Source: DASRHY01 sp046765875 (GTDB lineage: Bacteria; Actinomycetota; Actinomycetes; Propionibacteriales; Kribbellaceae). From it: 12,583 bases of DNA. Of the stretch, positions 1-6,799 are shown piece by piece. Position numbers and translations under genes: made by a program. The notes under the pieces are model-generated. The model did not search any database. It worked only from the letters and a program-made list of their open reading frames with translations, and had not been told where the DNA came from. Every line of letters starts with the position of its first letter. Within the stretch, counting starts at the first letter, position 1. The stretch is taken from assembly GCA_046765875.1 (NCBI GenBank), contig JBKPSJ010000170.1:1-12583 (forward strand), read 5' to 3'.

Positions 1-20
1 ACAACCCCACCACACACAAG

Positions 21-53
21 TCGTCGGCTGCGTCAGATGTGTATAAGAGACAG
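21..53 (+). other. Nextera/Tn5 library adapter left at the contig end
   Basis: Positions 35-53 read AGATGTGTATAAGAGACAG, the 19-bp hyperactive Tn5 mosaic end. Positions 21-34 match the Nextera read-1 tail TCGTCGGCAGCGTC except for T instead of A at position 29. This is a library artefact, not genomic sequence. The 20 bases before it are almost purely A and C, match nothing recognisable, and are probably also adapter or index read-through. The practical consequence is that the genome starts at about position 54 and the minus-strand gene there is cut by the artefact, not by biology. Confidence 0.96.
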
Positions 54-322
54 GACACGACCGGAGCGTCCAGGTCCACCTGCCCCTCGTCGACGAGCTG
101 CATGATCATCGTCGCCGTGTAGACCTTCGTGATCGAGCCGATCTGGAACACCGAGTCGGTGGTGACGGCGACATCGGTCTCCACGTTCAGCGTGCCGGTC
201 ACGATCTGGGAGACCTCACCGTCGTGCAGGACGCCGAGCACCGCACCGGGGACCCGGTTCGCCTCGGCCAGCCCATCGAGTCGCCGCTGCCAGCCGGTGA
301 GGTCGAACCTCTCACCCTTCAT
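54..322 (-). CDS. Serine hydrolase, beta-lactamase fold (partial, N-terminal part only)
   Basis: About 89 N-terminal residues are present, starting MKGERFDLTG. A strong AGGAGG at 328-333 lies 5 nt before the ATG. The segment VPGAVLGVLHDGEV followed by a Gly-Ser-Ile-Thr-Lys motif (nucleophile Ser63, base Lys66) is the SxxK hallmark of the class C beta-lactamase / DD-peptidase / D-aminopeptidase / EstB superfamily. There is no signal peptide, so a cytoplasmic hydrolase is likely. The YxN and HxG/KTG motifs lie beyond the contig end and cannot be checked. It is the last visible gene of the leftward block, 57 nt after the stop of a related hydrolase, and the aligned N-termini suggest the two are paralogues. 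The substrate is unknown; D-amino acid peptides, amides or esters would fit the neighbours. Family-level confidence is high and substrate confidence is low. Confidence 0.88.
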
Positions 323-330
323 CTGATCCT

Positions 331-374
331 CCTCGTCGTGGCCTCGTCTTGGCCTCGTCTTGGGCTCGTCGTGG
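331..374. repeat. Four tandem copies of an 11-bp unit at a gene junction
   Basis: On the plus strand the units are CCTCGTCGTGG (331-341), CCTCGTCTTGG (342-352), CCTCGTCTTGG (353-363) and GCTCGTCGTGG (364-374), followed by a degenerate fifth. They fill most of the 57-nt gap between the stop of the upstream hydrolase (380) and the start of the next one (322), directly upstream of its AGGAGG. The transcript therefore carries purine-rich ACGAGG-type units ahead of the true ribosome-binding site. Confidence 0.85.
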
Positions 375-379
375 CCTTG

Positions 380-1822
380 TCATCGTGGTGTCTTCGGGTC
401 GCCGGGCGGACGGCGGTAGACCACGTCGGCCGTCGCCGGTTCCAGTGGCAGTACCGCCTCGCGCACGATGCCGTCGGCACCCGTCCGGAACGTGACCGAG
501 GTCGTCTCCTCCAGCGGCTGGTACTCCAGCGTCCAGGTGTCGTAGTGGCGGTGCCGCCCGGCGAAGGCCAGCTCGCCCAACCGGAACCGCAGCTGCTGCC
601 CGTCCGACTCGACGGTCAGTGTGCCGTAGCCAGGATGGTGATAGCCGCCCGCGAAGTCTGCGAGCGGGTGCGACGGACCGGTGCCCGGCACGGTCCGCAT
701 GTCATCGTCCGGCTCGGCCTGTTCGTCGTCCCGCCCGGGCCGCGGTCCCGGCTGCTCACCCAGCAACACCTGGGCGACGTGGCGGCTGATGGCAGTTGCC
801 GCGGGCAATGAAGCGCCCGGGTCGGAGTTCACGCTGACCGCGACCGCCACACCGTCGTCGGGGAGTATCAGCGTCTCCGAGCCGAAGCCGTCGATGCCGC
901 CGTTGTGCCAGAGGATCCGGCGCCCCTGCCAGATACCGGCGATCCATCCGAACGCATAGCCGAACAGGTGCACCCCGGCGTCCGGTCCCGGTAGGTCGAG
1001 CGGTGTCCGAATCCGGTGGAGTTTCCGCAGCGTTCCGGTGGTCAGCACCCGCCTGCCGTCCGCAGTACCGTCACCGAGCTGGAACAGCAGCCACCGAGCC
1101 ATGTCCGCGGGACTGGCGAACAGCTGACCGGCCGGCGCCACGTTGTCGATCACGCGGAACGACGTACCGACGATGCTGTCCGACTCGACGTCGTGTGGCC
1201 GGGCGCACTCGCCGCTGTCCTCTGCCTGCTTGAGCGTGGTGGCGGTCGCGGTCATGTCCAGCGGGTCGAGGATCCGCTCACGCAGAGCGGTGTGCCAGTC
1301 GACGCCGCTCGCGGCCTCGACGACCTGGCCGAGTACGGCGTAGCCGAGGTTGCTGTACTCGAACTCCGCACGCAGCCCGTGCGCCATCGGCAGGTGCCGC
1401 AACCGCCGGCACAGCTCGGCGGCCGACCAGGACGGGTTGGCAAGCCAGACCCACTCGTGCCGGGCCAGCCCGGACCGGTGCGACAGCAGATCCGCCACCG
1501 ACACCTGTTCAGTCGCGACCGGATCGGCCAGGCGGAATTCCGGCCAGACCTCGCGAACCGGCTGGTCCCAGTCGAGCAGGCCGGCGTCGACGAGAGCACC
1601 CAGCAGCGTTCCCGTGAACGCCTTCGTCAGCGAGCCCTGGTGGAACAACGTGCCCGCCGTCGCCGGCAGACCGAGCGTGTGGTCACGCAGTCCGTAGCCC
1701 TGCGCGATCACGACCTGGCCGTCGCGCACCGCGGCCAGCCCGGCCCCGGGAACCCGCCAGTCGCGCAGGACGGACTCCACGTGGTCCGCCACGGCCGCGA
1801 GGTCGAGCTGCTGCACTGCCAT
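380..1822 (-). CDS. Serine hydrolase, beta-lactamase fold with C-terminal DUF3471-like domain
   Basis: A 480-residue protein starting MAVQQLDLAA. All three active-site motifs of the serine beta-lactamase / DD-peptidase fold are present: Ser64-Leu-Thr-Lys67 (SxxK), Tyr156-Ser-Asn158 (YxN) and His306-Asn-Gly-Gly (the KTG equivalent, as in the CubicO/COG1680 group). Residues from about 388 to the end (AGGYHHPGYGTLTVESDGQQ onward) form a beta-rich tail like the DUF3471/lipocalin-like domain of Pab87-type peptidases. An acidic, Asp/Glu-rich linker (about 358-376) joins the two. There is no signal peptide. ATG 1822 is chosen because AGGAGG lies 7 nt upstream (1830-1835). An in-frame ATG at 1876 would add 18 residues of Gly-Ser-Thr repeats and has only a weak ribosome site. 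It lies downstream of the racemase gene. Cleavage of D-amino acid peptides or amides is an inference from context; an esterase is equally possible. Confidence 0.9.
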   Translation of the reverse strand: MAVQQLDLAAVADHVESVLRDWRVPGAGLAAVRDGQVVIAQGYGLRDHTLGLPATAGTLFHQGSLTKAFTGTLLGALVDAGLLDWDQPVREVWPEFRLADPVATEQVSVADLLSHRSGLARHEWVWLANPSWSAAELCRRLRHLPMAHGLRAEFEYSNLGYAVLGQVVEAASGVDWHTALRERILDPLDMTATATTLKQAEDSGECARPHDVESDSIVGTSFRVIDNVAPAGQLFASPADMARWLLFQLGDGTADGRRVLTTGTLRKLHRIRTPLDLPGPDAGVHLFGYAFGWIAGIWQGRRILWHNGGIDGFGSETLILPDDGVAVAVSVNSDPGASLPAATAISRHVAQVLLGEQPGPRPGRDDEQAEPDDDMRTVPGTGPSHPLADFAGGYHHPGYGTLTVESDGQQLRFRLGELAFAGRHRHYDTWTLEYQPLEETTSVTFRTGADGIVREAVLPLEPATADVVYRRPPGDPKTPR

Positions 1823-1825
1823 GGT

Positions 1826-1867
1826 GCTGCCTCCTGTGCTGCCTTCTGTGCTGCCTCCAGCGCTGCC
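1826..1867. repeat. Tandem 12-bp repeat carrying the ribosome-binding site
   Basis: The plus-strand units are GCTGCCTCCTGT (1826-1837), GCTGCCTTCTGT (1838-1849), GCTGCCTCCAGC (1850-1861) and a half unit GCTGCC (1862-1867). Read on the minus strand, the unit next to the hydrolase start supplies AGGAGG, while the upstream units carry the degraded versions AGAAGG and TGGAGG. If translated from ATG 1876 the repeat would encode a Gly-Gly-Ser-Thr type repeat. Confidence 0.88.
1830..1835 (-). promoter_or_regulatory. Ribosome-binding site that decides the hydrolase start
   Basis: Perfect AGGAGG on the minus strand, 7 nt before ATG 1822. The competing in-frame ATG at 1876 is preceded only by a weak GGGAT and sits one base after the racemase stop (TGA-G-ATG), so it could be used only by translational coupling. 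Confidence 0.7.
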
Positions 1868-1877
1868 GGATTCCATC

Positions 1878-2984
1878 TCAGATCCCTATCCACTCCGTGC
1901 TGGCCGTGACCTCGCGCAGCCGGTCCGGCAGCGGGCTGACGCCGATACCCGGACCGGCCGGAACGTCCAGGTGTCCGTCGACCAGGACGAACGGCTCGGT
2001 GACATCGGCCGCGTAGTAGCGGTCCGAGCCCGACGTGTCGCCCGGCAGGACGAAGCCCGGCAGCGCGGCCAGGGCCACGTTCGCCGCACGGCCGACGCCG
2101 GTCTCGAGCATGCCCCCGCACCAGACCGGGACGTCGTGGGCGCGACACACCTCGTGGATGCGTAGTGCCTCGAGGTATCCGCCGACCCGGCCCGGCTTGA
2201 TGTTGACCACCGAGCAGGCGCCGAGCACGATGGCGTCGGCCGCGTCCACGGCCGACTCGATCGACTCGTCAAGACAGATCGGCGTGCGGATCAGCCGGGC
2301 GAGCTCCGCGTGCCGGCGCAGATCCCCCGCGGCGAGCGGTTGCTCGACCAGCAGCAGGCCGAAGTCATCCAGCCGGGCCAGCTGGCGGGCGTCGGCCAGG
2401 GTGTACGCGGCGTTCGCGTCGACCTGCAGGAGGACGTCGTCGCCGAAGCGTTCGCGGACCGCGCGGACCGGCTCGACGTCCCAGCCGGGCTCGATCTTCA
2501 GCTTGATCCGCAGGTATCCCTGGTCGAGATAACCCGCGACCGCGTCGATCAGCTCGGTCAGGCTGTCCATGATTCCGACCGAGACCCCGCACGGCACCCG
2601 ATCGCGGACCGCACCCAGCCGGCGGGCCAGGGAGATCCCGTCGCGGCGCAACTGGGCGTCCAGCACGGCGGTCTCGATAGCAGCCTTCGCCATCGGGTGA
2701 CCCTTGACCGGGGCCAGCACGGCGGCGACGGCCTCCGGGCGCAGGTCCGGGTGAGCGGCGAGTGCCGGGATCAGGAAGCGCCGCAGTACGTCGGCGCAGC
2801 CCTCGACGTATTCCGGCGAGTACAGCGGGGCGACGTCGGCGACGCACTCGCCCCAGCCCTCGGCGTCGGACGTGACCGCCCGGACGAGCAGGATCTCGCG
2901 GACGGTCGTCGTACCGAACGAGGTCCGGAAGGGTGCCACCAGCGGCATCTGGATGCGCCGGAGCTCGACGCCGGTGAGCTTCAC
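1878..2984 (-). CDS. N-succinylamino acid racemase / o-succinylbenzoate synthase family (enolase superfamily)
   Basis: The 368-residue protein starts at GTG 2984, whose GTGA overlaps the stop of the acyltransferase gene. All metal and acid/base residues of the muconate-lactonizing-enzyme subgroup are present: Lys161-Leu-Lys163, Asp189 (QVDANAAY), Glu214 (VEQPL), Asp239 (CLDES) and Lys263 (NIKPGRVGG). From memory, both the length and this numbering agree with the characterised Amycolatopsis N-acylamino acid racemase. Other family hallmarks are PLVAPFRTSFGT near the N-terminus and GGMLETGVGRAANVALAALP followed by PGDTSGSDRYY. The enzyme racemises N-succinyl (or N-acyl) amino acids in the cytoplasm by 1,1-proton transfer; many homologues also make o-succinylbenzoate for menaquinone. 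No other menaquinone gene is visible, while a GNAT protein and an M20 hydrolase are, so the racemase role is favoured. A name such as menC would mislead. Confidence 0.93.
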   Translation of the reverse strand: MKLTGVELRRIQMPLVAPFRTSFGTTTVREILLVRAVTSDAEGWGECVADVAPLYSPEYVEGCADVLRRFLIPALAAHPDLRPEAVAAVLAPVKGHPMAKAAIETAVLDAQLRRDGISLARRLGAVRDRVPCGVSVGIMDSLTELIDAVAGYLDQGYLRIKLKIEPGWDVEPVRAVRERFGDDVLLQVDANAAYTLADARQLARLDDFGLLLVEQPLAAGDLRRHAELARLIRTPICLDESIESAVDAADAIVLGACSVVNIKPGRVGGYLEALRIHEVCRAHDVPVWCGGMLETGVGRAANVALAALPGFVLPGDTSGSDRYYAADVTEPFVLVDGHLDVPAGPGIGVSPLPDRLREVTASTEWIGI

Positions 2985-3901
2985 GGCACCTGCCTTCGGT
3001 CGACGACGTACCAGCCGGACCGGGCGAATCCGCTGATCGCGGCACCATCGGCCAGCAACCCGCCGAGCACATCGCGCACCGCCAGCCGCCACAGGTGCGA
3101 CAGCGGCCGGTCCTCGGCGCGGAGACGCTCTATGTCGGGCGGTACGGCGACCAGCAGCACCGATCCGTTCCGGCTGCCGGTGACCGGACCGCCGGACGCG
3201 TCGTGGTCCAGCGCGACGACCGCGTCGGCGGCCAGCAGGCCGGCGACGTCTGGCTCCTGCGGCCGGCCGGCACTGGCCGCGAGCACGCGTGGATCCGTCA
3301 GCCGCCACACCGTGTCGAGACGGTCGGTCTGGTCCCCCGCGTTGATGCCGTCACCCATCGAACCGTAGAAATCGAAGAGGTAGCCTCGCGGCCGGGCGCC
3401 GAGCTTGGCCAGGTTGAAGTAGGCGTTGCGCCGGACCAGCGGATCGAAGGTCCAGGTCACATGGCTGAGGCCGCGCGCCATCGCCCAGGCACGTTGGTGG
3501 GTCTTCAGCGCGAAGCCGACGCTGCGGCCCCGAGCGGAGCCCGCCACGCCGGCGATGTGTGAGTGCAATTCCCCCGCGGTCGTCCCGGACAGAAAACCGA
3601 CGCAGCCGCCGACCACGGTCTCGTCGTCGTACGCCGCGCTCACGTAGTTGCCCGCGTGCGCGAGCGACTGCAGCACGACCTGGGTGATCGACGGGTTGCG
3701 GGGGTCCTCCTGCCAGACATCGCGGAACAACTCGCAGACGGCCGCGAACTCGGCCGGCGCACGCGGTGCGCGGATCGTCACGCCCGCGGCCCTGGCGTTC
3801 GCATCCGCGGTGGCGAGCGCCGTGGCGGCCGCCTCCCGGTCCGGTCCGTCAAGGTGCCGGAGCTCCGCCAGGGGCACGGCGCCGGATGCGAGATCTGCCA
3901 T
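2981..3901 (-). CDS. GNAT-superfamily acyltransferase, COG3375 type (probable amino acid N-succinyltransferase)
   Basis: A 306-residue protein from ATG 3901 (MADLASG). The acyl-CoA binding motif A is seen as Arg124-Gly-Arg-Ser-Val-Gly129 in an otherwise typical GNAT core (about 43-175). It is followed by the COG3375 signature WTFDPLVRRNAYFNLAKLGA (150-169), then a Tyr-Gly at 179-180 and an INAGD...DRL stretch (186-195). These proteins occur beside NSAAR genes; in the pathway described from Geobacillus the GNAT member N-succinylates D-amino acids from succinyl-CoA. Its last four bases overlap the racemase start (GTGA), so the two are translationally coupled and probably act in sequence. The start is uncertain because no clear ribosome site precedes 3901; an in-frame ATG nine codons upstream is possible, as is leaderless translation. 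It is the first gene of the leftward block. Confidence 0.88.
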   Translation of the reverse strand: MADLASGAVPLAELRHLDGPDREAAATALATADANARAAGVTIRAPRAPAEFAAVCELFRDVWQEDPRNPSITQVVLQSLAHAGNYVSAAYDDETVVGGCVGFLSGTTAGELHSHIAGVAGSARGRSVGFALKTHQRAWAMARGLSHVTWTFDPLVRRNAYFNLAKLGARPRGYLFDFYGSMGDGINAGDQTDRLDTVWRLTDPRVLAASAGRPQEPDVAGLLAADAVVALDHDASGGPVTGSRNGSVLLVAVPPDIERLRAEDRPLSHLWRLAVRDVLGGLLADGAAISGFARSGWYVVDRRQVP

Positions 3902-4127
3902 GCGGGAATCATCACGTCGTGGCCGCATCGCATTGTTCGTGCCCGGGCCAGATTCTTGCCGACGTTGTTCGTCCGCGCCGACGACAGCCCGTCCTGGACC
4001 CCGGCATCCCCGGCCTGTACCAGCGAACATGAATCCGATCGTTCGTTGGTGCCCGGCGACGAGAAATGACCCGGCCCGCTCCGCGATGATTCCAGGTGCT
4101 ATCTGGTCCGACGGGAAGGCGCTTCGC
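3902..4127. promoter_or_regulatory. Divergent intergenic region between the racemase and transporter operons
   Basis: This 226-bp stretch separates the leftward GNAT-racemase block from the rightward lipoprotein-transporter block and should hold both promoters. Two exact copies of TTGTTCGT occur at 3933-3940 and 3965-3972, 32 bp apart (about three helical turns). An inverted CGAAC / GTTCG pair lies at 4024-4028 and 4041-4045. These are candidate operator half-sites only. I could not identify convincing -35/-10 pairs on either strand, and no regulator gene is visible in the window. Confidence 0.4.
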
Positions 4128-4613
4128 GTGGCGAACCTTCGGTTGCTGGGCGTGTTGACGGCCCTGTCGATGGCGCTCTGCGGCTGCGCGGACTACGGCC
4201 AGATGTCGTTCCGGCAGGACACGCGTCTCCAGGTGATCGCGCCGGCCGACCGCGGTACGGTGCGGCTGCCGGTGACAGTGCGGTGGCAGATCCGCGACTT
4301 CTCCGGTGAGTTCGCGCTGTTCGTCGACCGGGCACCGGTACCGGGCGGCAAACCGCTGAGTTACGTCGCACGCCACGACCGGGGATGCCGCGACGACCCC
4401 CGGTGTCCCGACGCCGGCTACCTGGCCGCCCACCAGGTCTTCACCACGACGGCAACCGAGTACACCTTCGAGAGCCTGCCGGCGCCGTCGGACCGGGACA
4501 GCCACCAGCCCGAGCGGCACCGCGTCACGATCGTGCTGCTGGACGGTACCGGTCACCGGATCGGCGAGAGCGCCTGGACGGTCGAGTTCACGCTGCGCCG
4601 GGAGGTGCCCTGA
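4128..4613 (+). CDS. Small lipoprotein of unknown function, first gene of the transporter operon
   Basis: 161 residues from GTG 4128, chosen because GGGAAGG ends 8 nt upstream and the product then begins with a good lipoprotein signal: a short Arg-containing head, a hydrophobic run (LLGVLTALSMAL) and the lipobox Leu-Cys-Gly-Cys with lipidated Cys20. The mature part (21-161) is hydrophilic and rich in beta-prone stretches (VRLPVTVRWQI, FALFVDRAPV, RVTIVLLDG, WTVEFTL). This suggests an Ig-like or beta-sandwich fold exposed on the outer face of the membrane. One Cys pair (Cys87, Cys93) could form a disulfide. I do not recognise the family. The next start codon is two bases after its stop, so it is made together with the MFS-LivF fusion; an accessory or substrate-capturing subunit of that transporter is a reasonable inference. 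Confidence 0.78.
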   Translation: MANLRLLGVLTALSMALCGCADYGQMSFRQDTRLQVIAPADRGTVRLPVTVRWQIRDFSGEFALFVDRAPVPGGKPLSYVARHDRGCRDDPRCPDAGYLAAHQVFTTTATEYTFESLPAPSDRDSHQPERHRVTIVLLDGTGHRIGESAWTVEFTLRREVP

Positions 4614-4615
4614 CG

Positions 4616-6799
4616 ATGTCCACCGTCGACGGTGTCGAAGGTGTGGCACTGACCCGCGAGCAGCTCCGCGGCCGGGCGCGCGAGACCCTCGGCGTGACCG
4701 GGAGCGCCGACCCTGGTCCGCCATTGAGCCAGGTACTGCGCACGCACGGAGTCGGCCGCTATCCCCTGGTGGCGCTCGGCATCCTGTCCATCGCCGACCT
4801 GTTCCAGGGCTACGCGTTCTCGGTCCTGACTCCGGAGATCGCGGCGGGTCTGGGCATCGGCATCGGCGGAATCGCGGCGGCGCGGGCGGTGCAGACCCTG
4901 GCGGCCGCCGCGGCGCCGCTGCCGATCGCCGCGATCGCGCACCGGCGGCCCTATCGCGCTGCGCTGTGCATCGTGACCGGGATCGCCTGGAGCCTGATCA
5001 CCTTGTACACGGGCCTGGTCGCCGGACTGGTCGCGCTCATCGTGGTGCTCGTCCTCGACGGCATCTCGACCGGTACCGTCGCAGTTCTGCACTACCCGTT
5101 GCTGATGGACTCCTATCCGCCGCCGGCCCGGGTGCGCGTGCTGTCGGCGTACAACGCCTTCGGTACGTTCGGCAACGTCCTGGCCCCGGTCCTGGTCGGG
5201 CTGTTCTCGTCGGTTCTCGCACTGACCTGGCGCGGCAACTTCGTGCTGCTCGGCGTCATCTCGGTGCTCGGCGTGCTGCTCGCGCTCGGCCTGCGCGACC
5301 CGGGCTTCGGCCGGTGGGACACCGAGCAGGTACGACAGGCCGTCCGAGAGCGCCATACCGATGCCGGCGCGGACAACGTGGCCCAGCAGCAGGTCACACT
5401 CGGCCTGTTCGAGAGCTGCCGGCGGCTGCTGCTCATCCCGACCGTACGCCGGACGATGTCCGCTCAGCTGGTCCTCGGCGTACTGCTGTTGCCGTACGCA
5501 ACGTTCCTGTCCTTCTTCCTCGACGAGCAGTGGAACCTCGGACCCGGAGCGCGGGGCCTGTTCTACGGCTTCCTCGCGGCGGTGTCCACAATCGCCCTGC
5601 TGCTGTTCGGCCGGTGGGGTGAGCGCATGTTCGCGCAGGACCCGGCTCGCGTGACACGGTTCTCCGGGGTGGTGCTGGCGCTGTCGGTCGTGCTGATCGC
5701 CGCCGGCGCCCTCGCCCCGGCGCTCGGCCTCGTGGTTGCGTTGTTCGGCCTGTCCGCCGCGCTGGTGTCGATCCTCAACCCGGCGCTGAACATGGTCTTC
5801 CTGTCGATCGTGCCGGCCAGGCAGCGTCCGCACCTGTCCGCGCTTGCCGGTATCTTCACCGCGATCGGCGCGATCCTCGGCTCGGTGTTCCTGTCCGGCA
5901 TCGACACCCGGTTCGGCATCGCCGGCGCGCTCGTCGCGCTCGCGGTACCCGGCGTGATCGGATCGCTGATCGTCAGCAGCGCCGGCCGGTTCGTCGTGAC
6001 CGACCTGGACCGGATGATCGACGAGGTGATAGAGGACGAGGAGATCGGCCAGATCCAGCGCGCCGGAGGTCATCTGCCGCTGCTGGCCTGCCGGAACCTC
6101 GACTTCTCCTACGACCGCGTACAGGTGCTGTTCGGCGTCGACTTCACCGTCGACGACGGCGAGCTGGTCGCACTGCTCGGCGTCAACGGCGCCGGCAAGT
6201 CGACCCTGCTGAGGGCGATCTCCGGGATCGGCCTGCCTACGGGCGGCACGGTACGGTTCCGGGGTCACGACATCACCTACCTGGACGCGGAGCGCCGGGT
6301 GCGGCTCGGCATCACCCAGGTGCCAGGCGGCCACGCCGTGTTCGGGCCGCTGAGCGTTGTCGACAACCTGCGCGCCTACGGATACAGCCTCGGCCGGGAC
6401 CGGCGCGCCGTGAGCGCGGCCATCGACACCTGTCTGGCGACGTTCCCGCGGCTGGCTGATCGGCGCAACCAGCTCGCGAGCACACTGTCAGGTGGCGAGC
6501 AGCAGATGCTCGGTCTGGCCAAGGCCTTCATGCTGAGGCCCCGGCTGCTGCTGGTCGACGAGTTATCGCTCGGACTGGCGCCGAAGGTGGTCGAGCAACT
6601 GCTGGAGATGGTCCGCCGGATCAACGACGCCGGTACGGCGGTCGTCGTCGTCGAGCAGTCGGTCACCGTCGCGTTGTCACTGGTCGAGCACGCGTACTTC
6701 ATGGAGAAGGGCCAGATCCGATTCGACGGCCGGGCCGCCGACCTGCTGGGGCGTGACGATCTGCTGCGGGCCGTCTTCCTCGAAGGCGCGCGCCGGTGA
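4616..6799 (+). CDS. MFS permease fused to a LivF-type ABC ATPase
   Basis: 727 residues from ATG 4616, with GGGAGG 10 nt upstream. Residues about 50-455 are a hydrophobic domain with roughly twelve membrane segments and MFS-like features. A charged linker follows (about 462-487, with an acidic IDEVIEDEE patch). Residues 488-727 are a complete ABC ATPase: Walker A GVNGAGKST (522-530), Q-loop Gln568, signature LSGGEQQ (624-630), Walker B LLLVDE with Glu649, and Gln681 where many ABC proteins have the switch His. The LSGGEQQML, SLGLAP and VEQS stretches are typical of LivF, the second ATPase of branched-chain amino acid importers; LivF members often carry this Gln. The proline after the Walker B Glu is Leu here (DELSLG). 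The stop overlaps the LivHMG start (GTGA). The ATPase probably pairs with the LivG domain of the next gene. The role of the MFS part is unknown: permease, export partner or scaffold. Confidence 0.87.
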   Translation: MSTVDGVEGVALTREQLRGRARETLGVTGSADPGPPLSQVLRTHGVGRYPLVALGILSIADLFQGYAFSVLTPEIAAGLGIGIGGIAAARAVQTLAAAAAPLPIAAIAHRRPYRAALCIVTGIAWSLITLYTGLVAGLVALIVVLVLDGISTGTVAVLHYPLLMDSYPPPARVRVLSAYNAFGTFGNVLAPVLVGLFSSVLALTWRGNFVLLGVISVLGVLLALGLRDPGFGRWDTEQVRQAVRERHTDAGADNVAQQQVTLGLFESCRRLLLIPTVRRTMSAQLVLGVLLLPYATFLSFFLDEQWNLGPGARGLFYGFLAAVSTIALLLFGRWGERMFAQDPARVTRFSGVVLALSVVLIAAGALAPALGLVVALFGLSAALVSILNPALNMVFLSIVPARQRPHLSALAGIFTAIGAILGSVFLSGIDTRFGIAGALVALAVPGVIGSLIVSSAGRFVVTDLDRMIDEVIEDEEIGQIQRAGGHLPLLACRNLDFSYDRVQVLFGVDFTVDDGELVALLGVNGAGKSTLLRAISGIGLPTGGTVRFRGHDITYLDAERRVRLGITQVPGGHAVFGPLSVVDNLRAYGYSLGRDRRAVSAAIDTCLATFPRLADRRNQLASTLSGGEQQMLGLAKAFMLRPRLLLVDELSLGLAPKVVEQLLEMVRRINDAGTAVVVVEQSVTVALSLVEHAYFMEKGQIRFDGRAADLLGRDDLLRAVFLEGARR

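Noticed and set aside
35..53. Genuine Tn5/IS50 transposon end
   Set aside because: The 19-bp mosaic end is an engineered hybrid and is joined to a library primer tail, so it is a laboratory adapter, not a mobile element.
1016..1909. 297-codon plus-strand open frame opposite the serine hydrolase
   Set aside because: Arg/Gln/Val-rich shadow; the minus strand has the SxxK, YxN and HxG motifs and a good ribosome site.
4086..4127. ATG 4086 as the start of the small lipoprotein
   Set aside because: It would put 14 extra non-hydrophobic residues before the lipoprotein signal and has a weaker ribosome site than GTG 4128.
4553..6334. 593-codon minus-strand open frame opposite the MFS-LivF gene
   Set aside because: Low-complexity, charged translation with no family motif; it opposes a membrane protein and ATPase with clear motifs.
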